Assembly (NCBI RefSeq): GCF_900105255.1
Contig: NZ_LT629763.1
Span: forward strand, 3,792,001-3,856,000
Source of the DNA: Halopseudomonas sabulinigri
GTDB taxonomy: Bacteria; Pseudomonadota; Gammaproteobacteria; Pseudomonadales; Pseudomonadaceae
Reading direction: 5' to 3'
DNA: 64,000 bases
The notes under the pieces were generated by a model. It did no database searches and was not told where the DNA came from. It worked only from the letters and a program-made list of their open reading frames with translations. The stretch's first letter is position 1. Every line of letters begins with the position of its first letter. This document shows positions 27,605 through 36,214 of this stretch, in pieces. The translations under genes were made by a program, and so were the position numbers.

Positions 27605-27994
27605 TCAGTATGTCTTGTTTCGGCCACAAGGTGGTTCGGGCCGAGTACACAGCCACAGCAACACCAGACACATGCCGCCGGGCACCAGCCATTGTATCCA
27701 CGGGCTGTTCGCGGTTAAGCAAATGATCGGCATGCTGATGAACATGCTGATACCGGCTAACCACTTGGCGCGCCGCGGTATGGCCCGGTGTTGCTGCCAA
27801 TGCTGGATAGGTGGACCAAAGCGCGGGTGGTTGATCAGCCAATCTGCCAACGGCGGCCAGCCTTTGCTGGCTGCCCAGACCGCCAGCAGCATGAACACTG
27901 TGGTGGGCATGCCGGGCAGGACCACGCCAAGCAAACCGAGCCCGACAAAACACAGCGCCAACAGCCGCCAGGCCAGCCGGATCAGCAGTTGCAT
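27605..27994 (-). CDS. ybaN: YbaN/DUF454 family inner-membrane protein
   Basis: The 129-residue protein begins LLIRLAWRLLALCFVGLGLLGVVLPGMPTTVFMLLA, the DUF454 signature, with three to four membrane segments and WLINHPRFGPPIQHW in the central loop. The function is unknown; in many proteobacteria it neighbours heme or iron genes. Its ATG overlaps the heme oxygenase stop by one base (TGATG), so the two are translationally coupled and probably respond to the same Fur box. Confidence 0.88.
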   Translation of the reverse strand: MQLLIRLAWRLLALCFVGLGLLGVVLPGMPTTVFMLLAVWAASKGWPPLADWLINHPRFGPPIQHWQQHRAIPRRAKWLAGISMFISMPIICLTANSPWIQWLVPGGMCLVLLWLCTRPEPPCGRNKTY

Positions 27995-28620
27995 CAGCTG
28001 GCGGCAGCCGGTTGCTTGCCAGCCATCAGTTCTTCTACCGAGGCACGTACAAAGGCAAAGGCGTCCCGCGCACCGACAACGGCGTGGTCGTGCTCAGCCG
28101 GGCTGAGTGTCAGAGCGTCCAGCGCTTGCTTGAATTGGCGCCAATGCAGCCCCCGGCCATCGCTGTGGCCGACCAGGTGGCGTGCGCCGAAGGTTTCGGA
28201 TAGCCCCAGTTGCTCGCGGGCGTGTTTGAGCAGGAAGGCCGCTCCCAGGGTGGAGCCTTCGTGGGTGTATAGCCAACCAATAGCGCCAAGGGTGCCCGCA
28301 TCCTGGGCCGCAGATCCGACGCGACGGTCGGCTTCTTGCTGCTCGGCGGTGATATTGAAGTCAGCGCAGTCAAGGATGATCGCCTGCAGGCGGCTGCGAT
28401 CGGCCAAGCCCGGTAGCAGCGTTTGCAACGCCGGATTTTGGTATAGCGGGGCGGTGGCGTGGTGCAATCGCAACTGCATCCGCAGAAAGCAAGCGAAGCG
28501 CTCGCGGCTGGAAAACGGCGCCAGAGCCATGATCCGTCGATCCAGGCTTTCATGCGTGGAGGCGGTTTGCTCCTTGAGGTAACTGCTCAGCGGTAGTGGC
28601 GTGGTAACGGCCTGAGTCAT
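27994..28620 (-). CDS. hemO: Bacterial heme oxygenase
   Basis: The 208-residue protein is a HemO/BphO-type heme oxygenase, which opens heme to biliverdin, CO and iron using reductant electrons. The proximal ligand is His23 in STHESLDRR. The distal helix shows THEGSTLGAAFLLKHAR, with the family glycines. I chose MTQAVTT because the 24-residue extension upstream is not conserved. It lies divergent from an ECF sigma factor and TonB receptor, with a Fur box in between; together they look like heme import and breakdown. It could also feed a bacteriophytochrome, but none is in the window. Confidence 0.9.
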   Translation of the reverse strand: MTQAVTTPLPLSSYLKEQTASTHESLDRRIMALAPFSSRERFACFLRMQLRLHHATAPLYQNPALQTLLPGLADRSRLQAIILDCADFNITAEQQEADRRVGSAAQDAGTLGAIGWLYTHEGSTLGAAFLLKHAREQLGLSETFGARHLVGHSDGRGLHWRQFKQALDALTLSPAEHDHAVVGARDAFAFVRASVEELMAGKQPAAAS

Positions 28621-28932
28621 GGCGAATCCTTGAGTACGGGTGTGGTCAGCAGACAGCTGTTCTACGCCTGTTTGCTGTTGATACCTACACAACGAATGAG
28701 CAGTGCTGATCCCGTAATCGATTAGTGTCTTTTTTTACGCGGAGATTCCCGCGCTTTGTTCGCAAGGGCGGCGTGTTGCTAGTTGCTTGACAACGACGGC
28801 CACGGCGAGCAAATAATGATAATAGTTATCGTTTGATATGTATTCTTGTTTCCGTGCGCAGCTGCTTATTGGTTGTGCGATGTCGGAGGTAGTTTTGGTC
28901 AGCCTTTCCCGCCTGCCCTTGGCAGATTTTTT
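28621..28932. promoter_or_regulatory. Divergent control region between hemO and the ECF sigma gene
   Basis: This gap of about 310 bp holds the Fur box described separately and a long AT-rich stretch around 28800-28850. I see no other gene in it. A TTG-started extension of the sigma frame begins at 28846 but lacks a ribosome site and lies too close to the Fur box. Confidence 0.6.
28812..28830. promoter_or_regulatory. Fur box between hemO and the ECF sigma gene
   Basis: AATAATGATAATAGTTATC matches the 19-bp Fur consensus at 16 of 19 positions. It lies about 100 bp upstream of the sigma start and 190 bp upstream of hemO, so it can control either direction. Iron repression of this island is therefore likely. 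Confidence 0.82.
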
Positions 28933-29472
28933 GTGACAGAAGCCAGTAGATCCCAGGCAGGGCAGGACCTTGCCGGCCTGCGGATGGAGTTGCGGCGCTT
29001 CATGGGTAAGCGCATGAGCAATCCCGCCGATGCCGATGACCTGGCTCAGGATGTGTTTGTGCGCTGGCTGGACAGCGCGGCAACCCAGCCCTGGCAGCAA
29101 GCCCGCCCGTTGCTGTTTCGCATTGCCCGCAACCTTATGGTCGATCACTGGCGTCGCCAACAGATACGCGGCGGCACCGGTCTGGTCGAGCTGGATGAAC
29201 ATCAGGCCGAGCAGGATGACGCCTTGCAAACCGAGGGGCCGTTGGCGATGGTAGAGCAACAGCAACGCTTGCACCGGCTGGCCGAAGCATTGGAAGATCT
29301 GCCGCCTAAGCGCAAACAAGCCTTTGTGCTGCACAAGTTCGATGGCTTGTCGCAGGCAGCCGTAGCCCGGCAGATGGGGATATCCTTGAGCATGGTTGAA
29401 AAACACATCGCGTTGGCCATGTTGCACTGTCGGCGGCATGCCCAGGCCCGTCTCCCGGTGCAGGGGGAATAG
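28933..29472 (+). CDS. ECF sigma factor (FecI/HxuI type)
   Basis: The 179-residue protein has sigma-70 region 2 (ADADDLAQDVFVRWLD, RIARNLMVDHWRRQ) and region 4 (LPPKRKQAFVLHKFDGLSQAAVARQMGISLSMVEKHIALAML). It should direct transcription of the neighbouring receptor gene when iron source is sensed at the cell surface. The start is unsure: GTG at VTEASRS gives a normal length, while ATG at MELRRFMG would give 162 residues. It precedes the FecR-type gene by 2 bp, in the usual order sigma, anti-sigma, receptor. Confidence 0.9.
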   Translation: MTEASRSQAGQDLAGLRMELRRFMGKRMSNPADADDLAQDVFVRWLDSAATQPWQQARPLLFRIARNLMVDHWRRQQIRGGTGLVELDEHQAEQDDALQTEGPLAMVEQQQRLHRLAEALEDLPPKRKQAFVLHKFDGLSQAAVARQMGISLSMVEKHIALAMLHCRRHAQARLPVQGE

Positions 29473-29474
29473 GC

Positions 29475-30455
29475 ATGTCGACAGCGGATGAACTGACCGT
29501 GCAGCCAGTAGATGAGCAAGCCGCAGACTGGTTTGCCCGTCGCCGTGGAGAGCGTTTCAGCGCGGCGGATGAACGCCAATTCCAGATATGGTTGCAGGCC
29601 AGCCGCTCCCACGCGCAGGCCTACGCCGACCTCGAACTGCTCTGGCACGACATGGACAGCATGACGCCGCCAACGCAGACCTGCGCCGAGGACACCTCCG
29701 CGAGCAACGTGGTGCGCCTGCCTCGTCGCTGGTCGCGGCGCTTGAGTGCGATTGCCGCCAGCGTGGTGTTGATCGCAGGCTTGTTGGCCATCTCTCCGCT
29801 GGTTGAGCGGCCTGAATATCAGCTCACAGCGCAGGCGGAAATGGGGAAACTGCGCAAGCTGCTGTTGGCTGACGGCAGCCAGATCACCCTCAACATGGGT
29901 TCCAGTGCGCAGGTGCGTTATTTCGATAACCGTCGAGAGGTCAGCCTGCAGGGCGAGGCGTTTTTTTCGGTTGTGCGCGATGAGAAGCGGCCTTTTGTTG
30001 TGCAGGCCGATAGGGCCGAAGTGCAGGTGCTGGGTACCCGGTTCAACGTGCGGCAGGGCGAGGACACGCTGGATGTTGCGGTAGAGCACGGCAAGGTGGC
30101 GGTCGACGCCGGCGCCCCGCGCCTGCCTGCAGTGTTGCTGTCGGTGGGCGAGGCGGTGCACGCCGACTACCGCCTGGATCAGCAGCAGATGAGGCCGGTG
30201 GCGGTCGATGCGGTAGCTAGCTGGCGCAGCGGGCAACTGGTGTTTCAACAGCGCCCGTTGGCGCATTTGCTGGATGAGTTGTCGCGCTATCTTGGCAAGC
30301 CAGTGCGGCTGAACGCCGAAGCGCTGGCTGATTATCCGCTGTCAGGCAGCCTGGATATCTACCGGCCGCAGGATTTTCTGGCCTCTTTGCCGTTGTTGTT
30401 ACCGGTGCAGGTCAGCAGCGCTGCCGATGGCAGTGTGACGGTGGAAACGCGTTAG
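29475..30455 (+). CDS. FecR-family anti-sigma factor
   Basis: The 326-residue protein has an N-terminal cytoplasmic sigma-binding domain (DUF4880: DWFARRRGERFSAADERQFQIWLQASRSHAQAY), one membrane helix near residue 95 (LSAIAASVVLIAGLLAISPL), and a periplasmic FecR domain with MGKLRKLLLADGSQITLNMGSS and later RTRFNVRQ-like VLGTRFNVRQGEDTLDVAVEHG. It passes the signal of the loaded TonB receptor to the ECF sigma factor encoded 2 bp upstream. Confidence 0.93.
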   Translation: MSTADELTVQPVDEQAADWFARRRGERFSAADERQFQIWLQASRSHAQAYADLELLWHDMDSMTPPTQTCAEDTSASNVVRLPRRWSRRLSAIAASVVLIAGLLAISPLVERPEYQLTAQAEMGKLRKLLLADGSQITLNMGSSAQVRYFDNRREVSLQGEAFFSVVRDEKRPFVVQADRAEVQVLGTRFNVRQGEDTLDVAVEHGKVAVDAGAPRLPAVLLSVGEAVHADYRLDQQQMRPVAVDAVASWRSGQLVFQQRPLAHLLDELSRYLGKPVRLNAEALADYPLSGSLDIYRPQDFLASLPLLLPVQVSSAADGSVTVETR

Positions 30456-30511
30456 CACAGCTGCTTGCGGACAGCTCAATGCGCGTTTGGATGTCGCTCC
30501 TTGGTCTAAAT

Positions 30512-30530
30512 GCAAATATTTTTCATTTGC
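30512..30530. promoter_or_regulatory. Inverted repeat upstream of the TonB receptor gene
   Basis: TGCAAAT and ATTTGCA face each other over 7 nt (30511-30531) about 70 bp before the receptor start. The 19 bp between the outer bases match the Fur consensus at only 11 positions, so Fur binding is weakly supported. A sigma-factor-dependent promoter may lie nearby. Confidence 0.45.
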
Positions 30531-30599
30531 AGGTGTGGGTTTTCTTCGCTGTTGCGTTCTCTGGATGAAAGCAATTGAGCATCACATCAGGAGAGTGCG

Positions 30600-33110
30600 A
30601 TGAGCATCCGCAATACCCGCTTTGGATTATCCCCGCTGGCATTGGCTGGCCTGTTGATCAGTGGCACTCTGCACGCCGCTCCGATCACCTTTGACCTGCC
30701 TACGCAGCCGTTGGCTTCGTCGCTCACCGCACTGGCACGCCAAGGCGGCATACAACTGCTGTTTGACGAAACCCAGACCCGCCAGGTGCGGGCCCCAGCG
30801 CTAAAGGGTGCCTATGAGCCGGTTGTCGCTTTGCAGCAGCTATTGCAGGGCTCAGGCTTCGAGCTAGTACCGGCAGGCGAGGGTTACGTTGTCCGCCCGC
30901 TGAAGGAAACCAGTACCGGTATTACGCTGCAGGCGCTGACGGTCGTGGCTGATGGAGTGCAGGTTAATTCCAGTAATGTGGGGCGCTCCACCCTGACGCG
31001 GACCGACATCGAACGGCAACAGGCCAACAATGTGCCGGCGCTGCTGCAGACCTTGCCGGGCGTCAACATGGGCGGCTCGGTCAAGCCCGGCGGGCAGACG
31101 CTGAATATCTGGGGGCTGGGCGATGCCGAAGATGTGCCCTTCACCCTGGACGGCGCGCAGAAAAGCGGTTTTGAGCGCTACCAGCAGGGCACCATCTTCA
31201 TCGAGCCGGAGCTGATCAAGAGTATTGAAGTCGAGAAGGGACCGCACTCGGTGTTCAGTGGTAACGGCGGTTTTGGCGGTACCGTGCACATGGAAACCCG
31301 CGATGCTACCGACATGCTCGAAGAGGGGCGTAACAGCGGCGCACTGGTCAAGTACGGTTATCAGAGCAACGACCAGCAGCAGACCTACAGCGGCGCGGTT
31401 TTCGGGCGCACCGACGACGGCCTGTTCGATGGCCTGTTTTATCTCAGCCACCGCGACAGCGACGACATCAAGCTGGCCGGGCACATCGACCAGGACGAAG
31501 GCTATCTCTACCCCAAACGCTACCCCTTTACCGCGCAGAACCAGGACTCGGTGCTGATCAAGGGTAATTTCAATCCGACCCTGGAACATAGCCTGGGTCT
31601 GACCTACAGCCGTACCAAAAGTGAGCTGCGCTCACCGTTCAGCGCGGTCACTTTCCTGGTGCCAAGCAAATGGTCGATTGACCGCTACGGCAGCCTTGAG
31701 GCGGCGATGAACCGGCTGATGTCCAACCGTGAGCTGGTGGACACCACCTGGTCCGGCAAATACCGGTATCAGCCGATCGACAACCCGCTGGTGGATCTCG
31801 AGGTGACTTACTCGCTGTCCAAGACCGAGCAGACCGATACACGCGATGACGATGCCAGCTACAGCTCCTCAACCGGCGGCAAGTACATCAACACTGCCTA
31901 CCGCGACAAGGTGCTGGAAGCGCGCAATATCAGCCTGTTCGATACCGGCCCGCTGGAGCACGAGTTGACGGTGGGCACCCAGTGGCGCGAGCACACCCGC
32001 GATGTGCTCATGTATCTGCCTACCTACGACAGCAACCCGGACTACAACTACGGCTGGTACCAGCCGCAGTTCATGCCGCAAGGCCAACAGGATACCCGCA
32101 GCGCCTATCTGCAAGACGCCATCACCATCGGTGAGGTAACCATTACGCCGTCGCTGCGCTTTGATCATGTGCGTAATCAGGGCGAGCGCAACCTGGCTGA
32201 GCGCTACAACAACCCAGACATGAATCACGATTACCGCTCGCAAACCTATTCTGGCTGGTCGCCAAGGCTGGCGATCTTCTGGCGTGCCACCGACCAGCTG
32301 GGGTTGTTCTTCGATTACGCAAAAACCTGGCGAGCACCGGTGCTGGATGAACAGTACGAAGTGCAGAGCAGCTCGACCTTTGGTGGCACCAGCCGTGACC
32401 TGGATGCAGAGAAGATCCGTGGCCTGCGGGCTGGTGCGGTGGTTAGCCTGCCGGAGCTGATTGCCAGTGGCGACAATCTGCAGATTCGCGCCACCGCCTA
32501 CCAGAACAAGATCGAAGACGAGATATTCAAATTTCGCTCGGTTGCCTGCGCCGCGCAGGCCGAAAACGGCGGCTCGATTGCCGACAACTGCGCCGATTTG
32601 CTGCCGCTGTCGAACTACCGCAACCTGGAAGGCGCGACCATTCGAGGCTTTGAGGTAGAGAGTTTCTACGACAGTAGCCGCATTTTCGCCAGCTTGTCCT
32701 ACTCCTGGATGGAAGGTAAGCACAAGGGCGCGTACAGCAACCCCTGGGCGGCGGACGTATGGGCGCGGGACATTCAACCGGTCAAGTGGGTGGCGCTGCT
32801 AGGGGTGAAAATCCCGGAGATTGACGTGCATGCGGGCTGGCAGGGCGAGTTTGTGCGCAAGACCGATCGCCTGCCGAGTGATCTCTACAGCGAGACCGGC
32901 GAGCTGTACTGGAATCACTATGGCAACGACAGTTATGACGTACACCGCCTGTTTGCCGACTGGGCTCCGCAGCGCGGCGCGCTGAAGAACGTGAGCGTCA
33001 ATCTGACCGTCGACAATGTGCTGGACCGCTTCTATCGTCCTGCGCTGTCGGGCGACAACGCCTATTCGCAAGGGCGCAACGCCAAACTCAGTCTGAGCTA
33101 CCGCTTCTGA
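30600..33110 (+). CDS. TonB-dependent receptor with N-terminal signalling domain
   Basis: The 836-residue outer-membrane protein has a signal peptide (cut after GTLHA), a periplasmic STN signalling domain (about 27-98, FDLPTQPLASSLTALARQGGIQLLF), a possible TonB box (TLQALTVVA), a plug domain (ALLQTLPGVNMGGS, EKGPHSVFSGNGGFGGTVHM) and a barrel with YAKTWRAPVLDEQY, ending in the aromatic LSYRF. The STN domain fits the adjacent sigma/anti-sigma pair. The divergent heme oxygenase suggests heme as ligand (Hxu/Has-like), but the sequence does not prove it. A GGAGAG ribosome site precedes the ATG. Confidence 0.92.
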   Translation: MSIRNTRFGLSPLALAGLLISGTLHAAPITFDLPTQPLASSLTALARQGGIQLLFDETQTRQVRAPALKGAYEPVVALQQLLQGSGFELVPAGEGYVVRPLKETSTGITLQALTVVADGVQVNSSNVGRSTLTRTDIERQQANNVPALLQTLPGVNMGGSVKPGGQTLNIWGLGDAEDVPFTLDGAQKSGFERYQQGTIFIEPELIKSIEVEKGPHSVFSGNGGFGGTVHMETRDATDMLEEGRNSGALVKYGYQSNDQQQTYSGAVFGRTDDGLFDGLFYLSHRDSDDIKLAGHIDQDEGYLYPKRYPFTAQNQDSVLIKGNFNPTLEHSLGLTYSRTKSELRSPFSAVTFLVPSKWSIDRYGSLEAAMNRLMSNRELVDTTWSGKYRYQPIDNPLVDLEVTYSLSKTEQTDTRDDDASYSSSTGGKYINTAYRDKVLEARNISLFDTGPLEHELTVGTQWREHTRDVLMYLPTYDSNPDYNYGWYQPQFMPQGQQDTRSAYLQDAITIGEVTITPSLRFDHVRNQGERNLAERYNNPDMNHDYRSQTYSGWSPRLAIFWRATDQLGLFFDYAKTWRAPVLDEQYEVQSSSTFGGTSRDLDAEKIRGLRAGAVVSLPELIASGDNLQIRATAYQNKIEDEIFKFRSVACAAQAENGGSIADNCADLLPLSNYRNLEGATIRGFEVESFYDSSRIFASLSYSWMEGKHKGAYSNPWAADVWARDIQPVKWVALLGVKIPEIDVHAGWQGEFVRKTDRLPSDLYSETGELYWNHYGNDSYDVHRLFADWAPQRGALKNVSVNLTVDNVLDRFYRPALSGDNAYSQGRNAKLSLSYRF

Positions 33111-33116
33111 GCAGCC

Positions 33117-33158
33117 AGTCAGCTGCGCAGCCGGGCGAGCCCGGCTGCGCAGCTGACT
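33117..33158. terminator. Long hairpin between the receptor gene and terC
   Basis: AGTCAGCTGCGCAGCCGGGC pairs with its complement over 20 bp with a 2-nt loop. It starts 6 bp after the receptor stop and reaches into the terC stop codon, so it may end both convergent transcripts. No T-tract is present. A related hairpin lies at the other end of terC. Confidence 0.7.
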
Positions 33159-33888
33159 ATTGTTGTGACTGCTTACGCTGCGTTGCCGCGCGTACGCGAA
33201 TATTGACCGCTTCCACCGCCAGCGAAAACGCCATGGCGAAGTAGATGTAGCCCTTGGGCACATGCACATCAAAGGCCTCGGCGATCAGCAGGGTGCCCAC
33301 CACCATCAGGAACGACAGTGCCAGCACCTTGAGCGAGGGGTGCTTTTCAATGAAGTTGCTGATGCTGCCGGCCGCCAGCATCATCACCAGCACAGCAATG
33401 ACGATAGCCGCCACCATGACGGCTACCTCGTCGACCAGGCCCACTGCGGTTATGACCGAATCCAGTGAAAAGACGATATCGATGAGCGCAATCTGCAGCA
33501 CGATACTGACAAAACCAGCGCTCTTGGGCGCGGCCTCTGTGGCGCTGTGCTCGGGCCCCTCCATGCTGTGCCAGATTTCTGTGGTGCTCTTGAACAGCAG
33601 GAACAGGCCACCGAAAAACAGGATCAGGTCGCGGCCGGAGACGCCTTCGCCCAGCAGCTGAAACAGGTCTGCGGTCAGGCGCATGACCCAGGCGATGCTG
33701 AGCAGCAACAGAATGCGCGTACCCATGGCCAGCGCCAGGCCGATGAAGCGTGCTCTGGGTTGCTGCGCCTTGGGCAGGCGGCTGACGAGAATCGAGATGA
33801 AGATGATGTTGTCGATGCCGAGGACGATTTCCAGAGCAGTGAGGGTAAGAAAAGCCACCCAGATATCCGGGCTTGAAAGCCATTCCAT
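33157..33888 (-). CDS. TerC-family integral membrane protein
   Basis: The 243-residue protein has about seven membrane segments and the TerC/YgdQ signatures TALEIVLGIDNIIFISILVSRLP and IVLQIALIDIVFSLDSVITAVG; the acidic residues in membrane segments suit metal ion (manganese) export. The PAO1-like members are mostly uncharacterised. It stands alone and is flanked by two related hairpins. Confidence 0.88.
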   Translation of the reverse strand: MEWLSSPDIWVAFLTLTALEIVLGIDNIIFISILVSRLPKAQQPRARFIGLALAMGTRILLLLSIAWVMRLTADLFQLLGEGVSGRDLILFFGGLFLLFKSTTEIWHSMEGPEHSATEAAPKSAGFVSIVLQIALIDIVFSLDSVITAVGLVDEVAVMVAAIVIAVLVMMLAAGSISNFIEKHPSLKVLALSFLMVVGTLLIAEAFDVHVPKGYIYFAMAFSLAVEAVNIRVRAATQRKQSQQ

Positions 33889-34001
33889 GATGCGTGTTGT
33901 CTCGCGTGCGGTTAGGCCTGGGAGTCAGGCGTGCCAGTGTGGCATGACGGCAAGCGGCGGATAAGTGGGCGCTGAAAATAATCTTTTGTGAGGTGAGCAG
34001 G

Positions 34002-34039
34002 CAGTCAGCCGCGCAGCCTGGTCGCTGCGCGGCTGACTG
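34002..34039. terminator. Second long hairpin flanking terC, upstream side
   Basis: CAGTCAGCCGCGCAGC and its perfect complement (16 bp) enclose a 6-nt loop CTGGTC. The stem resembles that at the other side of terC (AGTCAGCTGCGCAGC). It lies just downstream of the SDR stop on the minus strand, so may terminate that transcript before terC. Confidence 0.7.
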
Positions 34040-34047
34040 TTAAAAGA

Positions 34048-34935
34048 TCAATTGAATCTGACGATTTCCTGATCCAATACATCGGCCAGCAGCGGGCTGG
34101 CAGCGGCGCGAACAAAGGCATCATCAATGGCTTTGGCACGGGCCTGGCAACTGGGGCGGTAGTTGGGATGGGTGAAAATGTAGAGCTCTTTCATCTTCAG
34201 TGCCTCAACCACCCGCTCGCCGACGATCTCTACCGGCAGGCCGTTGTCGATGATCTTCTGCATGTGCGCGGCGATGGCGTCCTGCTGCGGGTTGGGCTCT
34301 TGGGCTTCGTCTGCGCTCTGATAATCGCTCTGCCGGTTGCGCGACGACAGGTTGATGCGGGTCTTCACGAAGGCGGGGCAGAGTACCGACACCTGAATCT
34401 TGTGCGGTTGCAGCTCGGCGTACCAGCTTTCTGACATGGCTACCACCGCCACCTTGCTGGCAGTGTAGGCGCCGCCATAGGGCACGCCGCCCATACCGGC
34501 CATGGAGGCTACATTCAGCAGCCAGCCGCCTTCGCCGTGCTGTTTGATCAGCGGCACCATGACCTGGGTACCATTGATTACGCCCATCAGGTTGACGTCC
34601 ATTACCCAACGCCACTGGGTGTTGTCGGTCTGCTCGATGGTCCCGGTGCCGCCACCTACGCCTGCATTGTTAACCAGCATGTGAATCTTGCCGAAGCGTT
34701 CGATCGCCTTGTCGGCCAGCGCTTGCCACTGCTCAAGCTTGGTGACGTCCATCTGCGCGGTGAGTACGTCGATCCCGGCCTGTTGCAGCCGTTCTTCGGC
34801 GAGCTTCAGCTGGTTGCCGTCAATATCGCCCAACACCACCTTCATGCCCTGTTTACCCATGGCCATGGCAATGCTGAAACCTATGCCTTCGGCTCCGCCG
34901 CTGATGACGATGGTCTTGCCTGCAAACTCGCTCAT
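34048..34935 (-). CDS. Short-chain dehydrogenase/reductase
   Basis: The 295-residue NAD(P)-dependent enzyme has the classical SDR motifs: VISGGAEGIGFSIA (cofactor glycine motif), NNAGVGGG, a Ser in NVASMAGMG and the catalytic YTASKVA. The C-terminal extension (ELYIFTHPNYR) is common in SDRs of aromatic or steroid metabolism. It is encoded downstream of a flavoprotein and a DUF2855 gene, but 155 bp separate it from the latter and hold a perfect palindrome, so it may have its own promoter. Substrate is unknown. Confidence 0.93.
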   Translation of the reverse strand: MSEFAGKTIVISGGAEGIGFSIAMAMGKQGMKVVLGDIDGNQLKLAEERLQQAGIDVLTAQMDVTKLEQWQALADKAIERFGKIHMLVNNAGVGGGTGTIEQTDNTQWRWVMDVNLMGVINGTQVMVPLIKQHGEGGWLLNVASMAGMGGVPYGGAYTASKVAVVAMSESWYAELQPHKIQVSVLCPAFVKTRINLSSRNRQSDYQSADEAQEPNPQQDAIAAHMQKIIDNGLPVEIVGERVVEALKMKELYIFTHPNYRPSCQARAKAIDDAFVRAAASPLLADVLDQEIVRFN

Positions 34936-34979
34936 GTCTGGTCCTTTTGATGGTCGCTGCCGTAGGAATTACTAATTAT

Positions 34980-34997
34980 TGACAATCGTGATTGTCA
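34980..34997. promoter_or_regulatory. Perfect 18-bp palindrome upstream of the SDR gene
   Basis: TGACAATC-GT-GATTGTCA is fully symmetric (8-bp arms) and lies about 45 bp upstream of the SDR start. It looks like an operator. Its sequence differs from the operators before the TetR gene, which suggests another regulator. Confidence 0.6.
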
Positions 34998-35090
34998 GGT
35001 ATGCGCGCCAATGTGCACGCATACCGCAGCACGGGTACAGCATTATCTGTTTGCATGATTCTGCGGCATAACTACCTGACAGGCCCGCGG

Positions 35091-36197
35091 TCAGTCTGGC
35101 TGAGCAAGCTGGATGATAATGCCTTCATCGGCTGCGATGCGGCCCTGGCAGACGTCGGGATAAATCTCCGCCAGCCCGCCAAGCCCTTGCCGGGTGTTGA
35201 CCTTCAACCATTGGCGGCTCCAACTGGCGGCGTCGTGCATGAAGCGCTGACTGCGCTCGGCAAAGCCCTGCGGGCCCCAGTCTTTCATGCGTTGCTGAAT
35301 GTGCCCCGGCGCGAAGAAGAATTCCCGGCGCTCTGCGGGGATGGCTGAGGCGGATTGGGTTTCGTCCCAATGGGTCAGGCCAACATTAATGCAGTAGGTC
35401 AGTTTCTCGCCCAGGTGTTCAGCCAGCGCATTGAGCACGGCGCTGTTGCCCGACATGTCGACGATGACGCTAGGCAGGCTGGTGTCGATCTGGCTCAGCT
35501 GCTCGTATTCCACGACGTGATCGTAGACCTGCAGGCTTTTGACCAGCGCGGTGTTGCGCGCGGAGGTGACGGCCACGGTCGCTGGCGCATCAGCATTCTG
35601 GGCCAAGGCGTAGGCTAAGCCGGCGCTGGTTTTGCTGGAGGCGCTGAGGATGATGATCTGCTTCGCGCCGCGCCAGTCCTTGTCTTTCAGCGCATCCCAC
35701 AGACAGAACGAGGTGATGTGCAGCGGCCACAGCAGCATGCGCTCGGGTTCGGTGGCAGGCTCGTAATCGGCTTCATGCAACACTCTGCTGTAGCTGTTGT
35801 AACCCGGTGGCAGCTTGGCGCGGTGCGCGCTGCCATCGATCAGGCGGGTGTCAGACACGTGGGTGGGCAGCATGACCAATTGGCTGGCCGGCGGAAAATA
35901 GCCGAACAGGCGCTCGCCCACCGGTAGCTGCTCGCAGCGCGATTCGATCACATTGCCGAAACCCCACACGGGAATCACGCCCCAGCCCTGGCTGTGTTCG
36001 CCCACCGGAGGAAAGAACTGCCAGTAACCCAGCTGGTTGCCAGCTGCGGCATAGGTGATGTTGTTGGCGGTAAAGGCGAAGCTGTCGACTGCCAGCCTTA
36101 CCTGGCCCTCTATCAGTTCGGGTTGCTCCTCAGCGGCGCTGAGGGTAACCAGTTGCTGGGCGAGAAAGTCGTCTTTGCGAATCTGAAATTGTTGCAT
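35091..36197 (-). CDS. DUF2855 family protein
   Basis: The 368-residue protein matches DUF2855, distantly like zinc-free quinone oxidoreductases: the N-terminal half has VDSFAFTANNITYAAAG and YWQFFPP, the C-terminal half has IIILSASSKTSAGLAYALA as a Rossmann-like nucleotide site, followed by VIVDMSGNSAVLNALAEHL. No function is established. It is encoded 17 bp after the flavoprotein gene, so the two are co-transcribed, and both products may act on one substrate. GGGGAA precedes the ATG. Confidence 0.85.
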   Translation of the reverse strand: MQQFQIRKDDFLAQQLVTLSAAEEQPELIEGQVRLAVDSFAFTANNITYAAAGNQLGYWQFFPPVGEHSQGWGVIPVWGFGNVIESRCEQLPVGERLFGYFPPASQLVMLPTHVSDTRLIDGSAHRAKLPPGYNSYSRVLHEADYEPATEPERMLLWPLHITSFCLWDALKDKDWRGAKQIIILSASSKTSAGLAYALAQNADAPATVAVTSARNTALVKSLQVYDHVVEYEQLSQIDTSLPSVIVDMSGNSAVLNALAEHLGEKLTYCINVGLTHWDETQSASAIPAERREFFFAPGHIQQRMKDWGPQGFAERSQRFMHDAASWSRQWLKVNTRQGLGGLAEIYPDVCQGRIAADEGIIIQLAQPD

Positions 36198-36214
36198 GGT
36201 ATTCCCCGGTTCGG

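Noticed and set aside
28846..28932. N-terminal extension of the ECF sigma factor from a TTG codon
   Set aside because: The extension has no conserved residues and no ribosome site, and lies too close to the Fur box.
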